Source of the DNA: Stentor coeruleus
Taxonomy: Eukaryota > Ciliophora > Heterotrichea > Heterotrichida > Stentoridae
NCBI GenBank assembly: GCA_001970955.1
Contig: MPUH01000646.1
Location: 1-41,897 of the forward strand
Direction of reading: 5' to 3'
DNA length: 41,897 bases
Shown: positions 20,108 to 27,671 of the stretch, piece by piece
Numbering within the stretch: position 1 is the first letter of the stretch
Layout of the letters: each line of letters opens with the position of its first letter
The notes under the pieces: generated by a model
The model's database searches: none
Told to the model about the DNA's origin: nothing
Seen by the model: the letters and a program-made list of their open reading frames with translations, nothing else
Program-made: the position numbers and the translations under genes

Positions 20108-21655
20108 ATGTTGGAAGATATCATTGAAATAAATATTGTCCGTGCTGAGGGATTGCAAGTTTGTTCACAGAGTATTGGGTGTTTTGTACAAATAGATGGT
20201 AGACTTCATGATGTAATAACACCATTAAACTCAGACAATCAAGAAAATGAAGTAAGTTTACCAAAAGCAGGTCTTTTGCGTTTGATAATCAAAAATATGA
20301 GTAACGCTGCAGAAGTAATAGGAAGCGTAAGTTTTGACTTAAAAATTCTCCCAACCGAAGGGTTCCAATGGCTTCCAATTTTTAACAGTACATCCAGAGA
20401 CCAGATTTCCATAATGCCCGAAGAAGTTGACAAAGGTAAAATCCTTATTCTCATAAACCCAGACAAAAAAAACTCATCTCATCCATTTCCACCAGCCCTA
20501 AAACAAAACTCTTCAATCCTAAGCCAAAGCTTACACAATGAAAAAAGCTATCAAAAACTAGAAATCACAAAATCTGATAAACAATGCAAAGGAAAAATAG
20601 AAACTTTATCAATAGAAAATGAAAAACAAAAACAAATCAATAATAAATACTACCTTTTATTTGAAGATTTAACTAAAGAACTTAAATCAACAAAACTTTT
20701 ACTTTCTGAAGAAAATAAACTCAGAATAGAAATTCAAGACAAAATAAATAAAGTAACTGAAGAATATGAAGAAAATCTTAAAAGAGCTAAAGCAAGAGAA
20801 GATTTATTATTAAAGATGCTAGGGAAAAAAGATGATGAGCTTAATGACTTAACAACACAAATAGCATATTTGAAAACAGCATTGAGGAATATGAATTATG
20901 AAAAACAACAGATTGTTGATGTTGCTGATGATTTTAAAAAAGAACTAGAACAGTCTAATTTAATGAGATTAAATAAAGAACTTGCTTTGATTAAAAGCTT
21001 ATTAGAAGAATCAGAAGCACAAAGGCATAAACTTCAACAATATATACAAGAGTTCCCTGAAACCCCAAGTAAGTTAAATAGTCTTATGTCCACAATATCT
21101 TTAGGTAGCACAATTATAGCAGAATGTCCAGATGATACTTTAGAAAGTAAACAAATGGATATTATGCTTAATGAATTTGTGAAAAAATGTGATAAGAATA
21201 ATCAAAACATAAGGGAAAAAGTTATAAATAAAGTTGAAAAAGATTTTAATATAAGTGGGAAAATAGAAGTTAGCAATCAAAATGGGCATAATAGAGTTGG
21301 GTCTATGCAAGAAATTAATACTCGTGAGGATTTAGCTTTTGATTATTATAAAAAAGGAATTTTGGCTAAAAATATATTATCCCCTTCTGCTTCTGCATAT
21401 ATGGTTAATGGGATTTTAAACAATAAAAATGATGGCTCAAAAACACATAAAAGGGGAATTACTGTTGGTATATCTTTAGAATGTGATGAAAATGAAGAAA
21501 TTGCTACAGTCAGAGGATTGAAATCTCCACCTGATGCAAATTTTATAAAAAATAAAAACCCTGGAAATAAAGTTAATTTAATACAAACATCTACAACACC
21601 TTTACGTGAAAGAATCTCTAACAAGAAATATGCTAAAAAAGTTCCGTTTAAATAA
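20108..21655 (+). CDS. C2-like N-terminus plus coiled-coil protein, paralogue B
   Basis: A 515-aa paralogue of the gene at 15822-16967. Residues 1-115 form the shared beta-rich domain (INIVRAEGLQVC, GCFVQIDGRLHD, KAGLLRLIIKN, VIGSVSFDL, then WLPIF). A linker follows, then a long coiled coil from about 155 to 320 (SEENKLRIEIQDKINKVTEE). The last 190 residues are mostly disordered. It lacks the C-terminal motif seen in paralogue A. Function unknown; a membrane- or centriole-associated scaffold would be a guess. A 15-nt segment, GTAGCACAATTATAG at 21105-21119, could be a phase-1 intron; splicing would remove five residues. Start ATG lies 18-30 bp from the divergent SHIPPO start. Confidence 0.78.
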   Translation: MLEDIIEINIVRAEGLQVCSQSIGCFVQIDGRLHDVITPLNSDNQENEVSLPKAGLLRLIIKNMSNAAEVIGSVSFDLKILPTEGFQWLPIFNSTSRDQISIMPEEVDKGKILILINPDKKNSSHPFPPALKQNSSILSQSLHNEKSYQKLEITKSDKQCKGKIETLSIENEKQKQINNKYYLLFEDLTKELKSTKLLLSEENKLRIEIQDKINKVTEEYEENLKRAKAREDLLLKMLGKKDDELNDLTTQIAYLKTALRNMNYEKQQIVDVADDFKKELEQSNLMRLNKELALIKSLLEESEAQRHKLQQYIQEFPETPSKLNSLMSTISLGSTIIAECPDDTLESKQMDIMLNEFVKKCDKNNQNIREKVINKVEKDFNISGKIEVSNQNGHNRVGSMQEINTREDLAFDYYKKGILAKNILSPSASAYMVNGILNNKNDGSKTHKRGITVGISLECDENEEIATVRGLKSPPDANFIKNKNPGNKVNLIQTSTTPLRERISNKKYAKKVPFK

Positions 21656-21868
21656 TTGAATGTATTTTTTAAGTTTAATTTTATTATTATCCCATAATAC
21701 TCTAATCATCAATATATTATCAGATTTCCTTTAATATTTTTTTCAAAGAATTATTAAATCTAAAATCCTACCTATCAAAACATATTTTTTTCTTATTAAC
21801 TTAACCCATAAAATCCTAGATTAATATTTTTTAAAATCAATTTTCTAATCAATTATTATATTATAAGA

Positions 21869-23199
21869 TCAATGATAACTACTAAAAATTTTACTCAGCC
21901 TTGGGAGTTTGTTAGAAGATTTATCACCTTTTTCAAGCGATCTATTAACAAATAAATTCTTATCTTTGTGCAGTTTATTTTCTGATATCGCTCTTTTCTG
22001 ATCTTTACTACTTCCAGTAGAAGATTTAGTCTGTAAAGATTTATAAGTTGGTGTTACTGATATTGTTGGTAGGATAGTATGTTCTTTATTAAATTTTTTT
22101 ATTCTAACTTTTTTCTGTCCTTTTTTCGATTCAATAGATTCCAGTAGCGAATCTTTTTCTTGTCTTCCTAAATTCCCTTGTATTAATGGACTATCTCTAT
22201 CCAAGCTTTTAGCTTCATTTTCAATCATAACCTTCTGGTTATACGATCTTATATTCTCCATAATTTTTTCATAACTCAAATTCTTCTTAGTCCAAAACTT
22301 CTTAATACTCAGAAAAGCTAGTTTTTTCCTTATAATATGTAGTCTCCTTATTTTCCTTTTCTGAAACATTTCTTTAACTCTCCAAAATAAAACTTTCGCC
22401 CTTATAAAACTTTTTATAATTTTTTTCGCATCCCTATTTACCTTAACTTTCCATTGAAGTTTATACCAGCACTTCATTTCCTTTCTTTTTTGATATTCCC
22501 TAAAAGCTTTTTGTATTTTAATAACTGCCTATCTAAATTTTACCTTCAAAGTTGATTGAGAATTAAGGAAAAATGATCTGACCGACTGTTCAAGACTTGT
22601 AATCATTGCCCGAAATTTAACTTTTTCAAGATTAAAACCGAGCTGAGTGATTTTTTTCCTTTGAATGTACCCTCGAAAGCATTTTTGTATTTTTGTAGCG
22701 CATTGGTTGCATAGTATTTGTTGTTTGCGATTTTTTTCTTCTTGGGCTTTGATGATTTCTTTAAGTTTGAGATGGGTTAGTAAGTTAAAGCTAGCTTTTT
22801 TGGTTCTTATCATTTGCTCTTGTAAGAGTTNCGAAATTTAACTTTTTCAAGATTAAAACCGAGCTGAGTGATTTTTTTCCTTTGAATGTACCCTCTAAAG
22901 CATTTTTGTATTTTTGTAGCGCATTGGTTGCATAGTATTTGTTGTTTGCGGTTTTTTTCTTCTTGGGCTTTGATGATTTCTTTAAGTTTGAGATGGGTTA
23001 GTAAGTTAAAACTAGCTTTTTTGGTTCTTATCATTTGCTCTTGTAAGAGTCTCCTTTTGTTTTCCATAGAAGAGTCTAGCTTTGTCCTTTGTCTTCTTAT
23101 AGTAAACATTAAGCTTGTAGGTAGAAGGTTTCTATGAGTACAATTGAGCTTTTGGCTTCTACATCTTTGAGATTTGCCTTTAAAAGTAATAACATCCAT
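21869..23199 (-). CDS. IQ-motif (calmodulin-binding) protein, intron plus assembly break
   Basis: One gene that appears as three open pieces. Reading from 23199, the N-terminal frame is broken at 22831 by the N-centred duplication (period 221 nt, which shifts frame). Counting the duplicate once, exon 1 (23199-22544) encodes 145 residues. A 15-nt intron (22529-22543) follows, and exon 2 is 22528-21869, giving a 364-aa protein. IQ motif 1 is CATKIQKCFRGYIQRKK (about 93-109). IQ motif 2 starts right after the splice, AVIKIQKAFREYQKRKE (146-162), which strongly supports the intron. Further Lys/Arg-rich helices follow (KKIIKSFIRAKVLFWRVKE, SIKKFWTKK) and look like degenerate IQ units. IQ motifs bind calmodulin or centrin-like proteins; myosin is excluded because there is no motor domain. 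A cortical cytoskeleton role is inference. Stop TGA. Confidence 0.82.
22529..22543 (-). other. 15-nt spliceosomal intron
   Basis: Sense-strand GTAAAATTTAGATAG, phase 0, between the codon for Lys145 and the start of the second IQ motif. The in-frame TAG ends the intron. Confidence 0.88.
22611..23050. repeat. 219-nt near-identical duplication around a single N
   Basis: Bases 22611-22829 and 22832-23050 match except for three substitutions that I can see (ctcgaaag/ctctaaag, gcgattt/gcggttt, aaagcta/aaaacta). The N is at 22831, with one unmatched base before it. The 221-nt period shifts the frame of the IQ gene. The substitutions suggest two haplotypes or low-quality contig ends. Confidence 0.92.
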
Positions 23200-23525
23200 A
23201 ATTATATAAATGATAATTCACAATTTAGATTGATTTCAATAAGTTATGATATTATATAAGACTCTACTTAAATCTATTTACCTAGCACTCTTGAATTAAC
23301 ATTAAATAATCAATATCTCTCTTATTTACACATATCATCCACTCTTATAGAGTCAAATATCCAGTTTGCTATGAATACCATAATAACTTAAAAACATGCT
23401 TAAGAAAACTGGATTCTTCAAAAAGAATAAGGTTACACAAAGTTTGTATCCATCATCTTGATATTAAAGAAAAAGAACAGCAAAGATCTACTCAGTGAAG
23501 TAAAAACTATGTAATTAACGATAAT

Positions 23526-23754
23526 GAGTGGTTTAAAATACAGAATCAGCCTAAAGAAAGAGATCATAGGATCAATAAGCTTCGATTAGTTATGATTCAA
23601 ATTATGCCACTGTAACACTAACTATTTCTCTTAATATCCNGAGTGGTTTAAAATACAGAATCAGCCTAAAGAAAGAGATCATAGGATCAATAAGCTTCGA
23701 TTAGATATGATTCAAATTATGCCACTGTAACACTAACTATTTCTCTTAATATCT
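23526..23754. repeat. 114-nt near-identical duplication around a single N
   Basis: Bases 23526-23639 and 23641-23754 match with two substitutions (gattagtta/gattagata, and the final base C/T). The N is at 23640. Same signature as the other five joins. Confidence 0.92.
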
Positions 23755-23899
23755 ACCTTATTTTGTGCTCTAAAGTCTTATTAGCAGAAAATGGAATAAA
23801 CTAAAACTTAAATATTTTATATCCAATGCGATAGTATGTTTTACTTATGTCTTAAAAGCTATTTCTTATATTCTTGTACTGAGATTTACCTAAAATCTA

Positions 23900-24476
23900 T
23901 TTTAATAAATTCTTCTTTTTTAGCCATAATTTTAATACAATACTCTTGCTAAGTGTTTCCTCTTTTCTCCAACCTTCTTTAATTTTTTTTCTAATTTCTC
24001 AAAAGGCGAATTTTTCCAAAAGCTCCTCAATTATCAGCATAATATCCTCTTTACAAAGCTCATCATCAACAGTTTTATTCTTACTCCTTCCACCTGATAT
24101 TATAAACTTTTCTATATCAAAAAAAAAATTTTAAGCATTTTTGCTTAGAGTCAGCAGGTGTTGAGCTATCTAAGTATTCTTTTTGTTTTATAATATTTTC
24201 TTCAAGTTTTCTAATCCAATTTTTGCTTTGAGTTTTAGTGATGATTGAATTTCTTTAACTTTTCTCTGCGTCTAAGTTTGAATATTTTATTTATGTGAAG
24301 GAGTTGGGCCAAGCCATTAATTCCGATTCTTTTAGACGTTTTTTATCAGAAAAACCCCCTGTGAACTTGAGACAATAACGCTCTGAACGACCTGCTATTT
24401 GTACACGAGAGGGTTTTAGAATATTTTCTGCGTCTTTATTCAGAAGAATTACGATGTTATCAATCCTATCTTTGTA
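23900..24476 (-). pseudogene. Decayed protein-coding remnant, family unknown
   Basis: Reading the minus strand from 24476, 61 open codons (including IVILLNKDAENILKPSRVQI and LKESELMAWPNSF) end at TAA (24293-24291). Eleven codons later comes a second TAA (24257-24255). Then 45 codons run to a T-rich homopolymer near 24118-24130, after which the frame shifts by one and continues for 39 codons (DIEKFIISGGRSKN, EDIMLIIEELLEKF), a TGA (24001-23999) and 33 more. That is 189 codons with three internal stops and one frameshift; DNA this AT-rich should show around 17 stops. None of the stops is explained by a 15-nt GT...AG intron. I read it as a degraded gene. I do not recognise the ancestor. No ATG start is evident. 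Confidence 0.42.
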
Positions 24477-24727
24477 TCAAACTGTTAAATACTCTTAATT
24501 TTGCTCACAACTTTTTTAATCTTATTTCAAGACATCTCCTATTTTCCCTTTTCACCTTCCCATCTCTACCATAAAGTTATATATTTATAACAATCTAATA
24601 TAATAATTTTTCAAATTCAACCCTTTCGAAAACTCCCATCCTCTCCTTCACAATCTTTTACCATCTAATCATCCCTACCTACCTCTCTTCAACACCCAAA
24701 AGCAATTCTCAAGCAAATATCTAAAGC

Positions 24728-24766
24728 TAAGAAATGGCTATAAGAAATGGTTATAATAAATGGCTA
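24728..24766 (+). repeat. Three tandem 13-bp units across the P1 start codon
   Basis: taagaaatggcta, taagaaatggtta and taataaatggcta follow one another exactly (24728-24740, 24741-24753, 24754-24766). Each contains an ATGG, at 24734, 24747 and 24760. Because 13 is not a multiple of three, the three ATGs fall in three different frames. Only the third opens the ribosomal P1 frame. The second gives a six-codon upstream frame ending in TAG; the first overlaps the P1 start. Confidence 0.85.
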
Positions 24767-25137
24767 GTGTGGCTCGAACTGACCTTTCTAAGACAGAAAA
24801 AGATGAACTCTGCTGTGTTTACTCCGCTCTAATTCTTAATGACTCAGGCGCAGATATTACTGTAAAAATTACCTAGGCAGAAAGTCTTCAAAAAATCATC
24901 ACAGCTTCAGGAAACACTGTTGAAAAGTACTGGCCAACTCTTTTTGCTAGGTCTCTTAAAGGACTTGATCTTGCTGGAGTACTTGGAAGCATAGGTACTG
25001 GCTCAGTTGGTCCTACACCAGTAGCATCAGCTCCTCAAGAGACTAAAAAAGAAGAAGAAAAACCTGCAGAAACAAAAAAAGATGATGACGATGATGCTTT
25101 AGCTGGAGGTATTGGATTTGGAGATGATGAATGGTAG
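24760..25137 (+). CDS. RPLP1: 60S acidic ribosomal protein P1, two exons
   Basis: Exon 1 is 24760-24861 (34 codons), the intron is 24862-24876, and exon 2 is 24877-25137, giving 120 residues. The N-terminal domain follows P1 of other eukaryotes closely: ELCCVYSALILNDSGADIT, then after the splice AESLQKIITASGNTVEKYWP, followed by LFARSLKGLDLAGVLGSIG. A Pro/Ala/Glu/Lys-rich hinge and an acidic run of five Asp follow. P1 pairs with P2 and P0 to form the ribosomal stalk that recruits and activates elongation factors. The tail is odd: it ends GGIGFGDDEW and not the usual SDDDMGFGLFD. Start choice: two upstream ATGs are out of frame, and only the ATG at 24760 gives the conserved N-terminus. Upstream DNA is almost free of G. 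Confidence 0.94.
24862..24876 (+). other. 15-nt spliceosomal intron in the P1 gene
   Basis: GTAAAAATTACCTAG, phase 0, between Thr34 and Ala35. Removing it restores an uninterrupted P1 domain, the clearest proof in this window that 15-nt introns are real. The final TAG would otherwise stop translation. Confidence 0.95.
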
Positions 25138-25207
25138 TTAGAAAATAATATATAAGAGGATTAGTTTAATTGTCTTTTTTTTTTTAACTTTTAGTATATT
25201 TATAACT

Positions 25208-26620
25208 GTGAATATGAGTTTATCTAGGCCAAGAACACAGACTTCAAGGGATATACATTCAAGTTTATCAATATATAAAAGCTCAGTTACTTTATCAGAA
25301 AATAAGAGAACTTGTGTTAGTCAAGTTAGGAAAAGAGACCAGTTTTTACTTGATGAGGATAACCCTGATGCCTCTGCAGTTGAAGCTTTGGAGTTTTGGA
25401 ATTATAAATATGACTCTGATGTACAGAGACAACTTACAGAAGCTAAGACAGAACTAAAATTCAAGCTTGAGAATCAAGGGATTGTTGAAGAAAACCTTAA
25501 CAAACGTAAAAAGAATATAAAAAACAACGCAGAGGTAAATCAAACCAAAGGAATATCACGTTGTTATAAAAATTATGAAGATACTCTTATGAATACATTC
25601 AATGACTTGGAGTATAAATTCCAAGAGTCTATAAAAAACAGAGAAGCGCTTAGGAAGAAAATATCAGAGATTAACGATGAGATACAAGGTCAGATTTTAC
25701 TTATTGAAAGATATGAAAACGATTATGCTAATGCTTTAAAAAGGTCAAATAGCACAGGACGTTTATCAAAAAGAGGTAAAGATGCTTCATATTTCTCGTC
25801 AAAGCAAATTTATAAAGAGAATATGATGAAACAGAAAATGCAAACACAAAAAAATATTGAAATGCTACATAATGAGATAATTTCAATATCAAAATCTATT
25901 AATGAATATGATACTATATCTTCTAATTATAGAAATGAACTTAAAGTTGTTAAAAAAGAGCTTATTGATCATTATTCGGATATGCTTAAACAAGGATATG
26001 ATTCAAGAAGTGAAGGGCTTTCTTGGATTGTAAAGCTATTTTTGAAACTTAAACAAAAGGTTAGAAAAGACATGTTTCCTACTTGTTTAGATGATAAGTC
26101 TATTGAGGTTATTGTTGAAATTGCTAAGAAATCGATAGAATTAGATGAAAATTATGGGAAACTTGCTCAGACTAAAAATCCGAGGTTTATGATGTTTGTT
26201 GGAAGACCGGATATTCAGACGAGGATTGGATGGATGAAACAGAGTGTGAGGATTAGAAGACCGAATTATGTCATGAAAAAAGTAAAGTGGGCTGCTGAGG
26301 AAGCTTTGGAAAGTATTGATGAGGTTGCTTTTACGCATACTCAAATTCATGATTCAATGAAACTTGAAAACAAAATAAAATCTTCAAATGAAGAAATCCT
26401 TAATCTACAAACCAACGAAGTAAGAAGACTTACAAAAAAATGCCTTAAAACCGGAGCTAACATAAAAACCTTAATCAGCTACATAGTCGGTTCTGAAAAT
26501 GTAGACAAATTTATGGTAGTTAGTATGAAAAAAATTAAGGAAATTAATCAAGTCCGAGAGTTTACCTCAACTTTTTCATTTATGTCAAAACATTTACCTA
26601 AAAACTACATAGGCAAGTAA
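25208..26620 (+). CDS. Coiled-coil protein with conserved GLSWIVK-type segment
   Basis: A 470-residue helical protein (464 if it starts at the second Met, base 25214). Residues about 75-260 form a charged coiled coil (LTEAKTELKFKLENQGIVEE, LRKKISEINDEIQGQILLIE). Then comes YDSRSEGLSWIVKLFLKLKQ (about 265-284) with MFPTCLDDKSIEVIVEIAKK, a segment of the type seen in other ciliate and protist coiled-coil proteins of unknown function (from memory, not searched). A third helical part follows (385-450). No membrane segment. It lies 70 bp after the P1 gene on the same strand. Stop TAA, followed by an A/C-rich, G-poor gap before the convergent Rab gene. Confidence 0.78.
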   Translation: MNMSLSRPRTQTSRDIHSSLSIYKSSVTLSENKRTCVSQVRKRDQFLLDEDNPDASAVEALEFWNYKYDSDVQRQLTEAKTELKFKLENQGIVEENLNKRKKNIKNNAEVNQTKGISRCYKNYEDTLMNTFNDLEYKFQESIKNREALRKKISEINDEIQGQILLIERYENDYANALKRSNSTGRLSKRGKDASYFSSKQIYKENMMKQKMQTQKNIEMLHNEIISISKSINEYDTISSNYRNELKVVKKELIDHYSDMLKQGYDSRSEGLSWIVKLFLKLKQKVRKDMFPTCLDDKSIEVIVEIAKKSIELDENYGKLAQTKNPRFMMFVGRPDIQTRIGWMKQSVRIRRPNYVMKKVKWAAEEALESIDEVAFTHTQIHDSMKLENKIKSSNEEILNLQTNEVRRLTKKCLKTGANIKTLISYIVGSENVDKFMVVSMKKIKEINQVREFTSTFSFMSKHLPKNYIGK

Positions 26621-26776
26621 AAAACGAATAACCCTTAAACTATACAATAAATTTCTAACATAAAAAACTAATAAAAAAAAAAACAAACTAAGGCATATCA
26701 AAAATCAACTACATAAAAATTCCTACAAAAAAAACTGAATAAAACCATAAAATCCAATTAAAATCAATCTTACCTA

Positions 26777-27379
26777 CTAGCAGCATTTTTTCTTTTCACT
26801 AGTTTTTTCAGCAGTATTTTTATTAACCTGAACCGTCCCCCTTCTTGAAGGTATAGCCGTGTCAATTTCAGGGAATAATTTCGCCGCTAAGTCCCTAAAA
26901 ATTTGCTCAACTCCATAATTAGTCTTAGCTGAAGTCTTTTTATAAAGAGCCCCAATCGATTTAGCAAAAGCTTTTGCTTCTTCTGGACTAGTGGCTTCAC
27001 ATTCTACAAGATCCTCTTTATTCCCAGCAATAATTATAGAAATATCCTTTGGACCAAAATCAGCAAGTTCCTTTTGCCATTTTTTAAGCCCTTCAAAGCT
27101 CCCTTTCTTAGTAATATCATAAACCATTATTGCTGCATTTGCATCTCTGTAGTACATTTTTGCAAGACTATGATATCGTTCTTGTCCAGCCGTATCCCAA
27201 ATGTTAAATTTTATTGTTTTGTCATTGAATTGTAAAATTTTCCCCATGTATGATGCCCCAATAGTCGCTTCTCCATCAGATTTAAAATTGTCTGCAACAA
27301 ATCTTAATACGATACTTGATTTTCCCACTCCTGAGTCTCCAAGTAGTACGACTTTGACTTGTACAGGTGCTTTATTCAT
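26777..27379 (-). CDS. Rab5-subfamily small GTPase
   Basis: A 200-residue Rab. The P-loop is GDSGVGKSS (14-22), switch I Thr39 sits in ATIGA, and WDTAGQERYHSLAKMYYRDA gives catalytic Gln66 and a switch II typical of Rab5/21/22. AGNKEDL is the NKxD guanine-specificity motif and TSAK is the G5 motif. The hypervariable tail ends KKKCC for double geranylgeranylation. Rab5-group proteins act on early endosomes and, in ciliates, on phagosome and endosome fusion; the exact paralogue cannot be settled by eye. No intron. The start ATG at 27379 fits the family length. Directly upstream lies a 294-nt stretch with no G on this gene's sense strand. Confidence 0.93.
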   Translation of the reverse strand: MNKAPVQVKVVLLGDSGVGKSSIVLRFVADNFKSDGEATIGASYMGKILQFNDKTIKFNIWDTAGQERYHSLAKMYYRDANAAIMVYDITKKGSFEGLKKWQKELADFGPKDISIIIAGNKEDLVECEATSPEEAKAFAKSIGALYKKTSAKTNYGVEQIFRDLAAKLFPEIDTAIPSRRGTVQVNKNTAEKTSEKKKCC

Positions 27380-27671
27380 TTTTATTATAGAAAATTGATG
27401 GTAGGATTTTTTATTTTAGTGAATGATATGGGAATTATGGATTTTATTATGGGTTTTATGGATTTAGGGTTGAGGATTGGGGATAAGATTAGAAGGTGAG
27501 GTGTTAATGGTTTTGGTAAAAGGATTTTATTGGGGAAAGATTGGAATTGAAGATGAAAATGGGGTTGGGAATAGGTTATGAGTTTTTTATGGATTTTTTA
27601 GGTTTTGATAGAGGGTTTGGAGGAGGTTAATTGTGATTTTGGAGAAATGTGTATAAGATGTTTGATAGAAT
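27378..27671 (-). promoter_or_regulatory. 294-nt tract with no C on the plus strand, upstream of Rab
   Basis: Checked base by base, no C occurs from 27378 to 27671, while G makes up about a third in places (41 G in 27421-27540). On the Rab sense strand this is a natural G-less tract immediately 5' of the ATG, presumably covering promoter and leader. Runs such as ggggttggga on the plus strand could form quadruplex-like structures. Confidence 0.7.

Larger units (their letters stand above)
23200..24759. other. 1.56-kb gene-poor region with decayed coding remnants
   Basis: No intact gene. On the plus strand 23310-23612 is open except for one TGA (23496-23498), about 100 codons where nine or so stops would be expected by chance. 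On the minus strand 24476-23900 is the stronger remnant, listed separately. From 24541 to 24720 only four G occur (24576, 24628, 24702, 24713) in a C/T/A-rich stretch, which looks like the upstream region of the P1 gene. The region also contains one N-centred duplication. Confidence 0.45.

Noticed and set aside
22529..23199. Two separate small paralogous IQ-type genes sharing nearly identical sequence
   Set aside because: The identity is the N-centred duplication; there is one gene.
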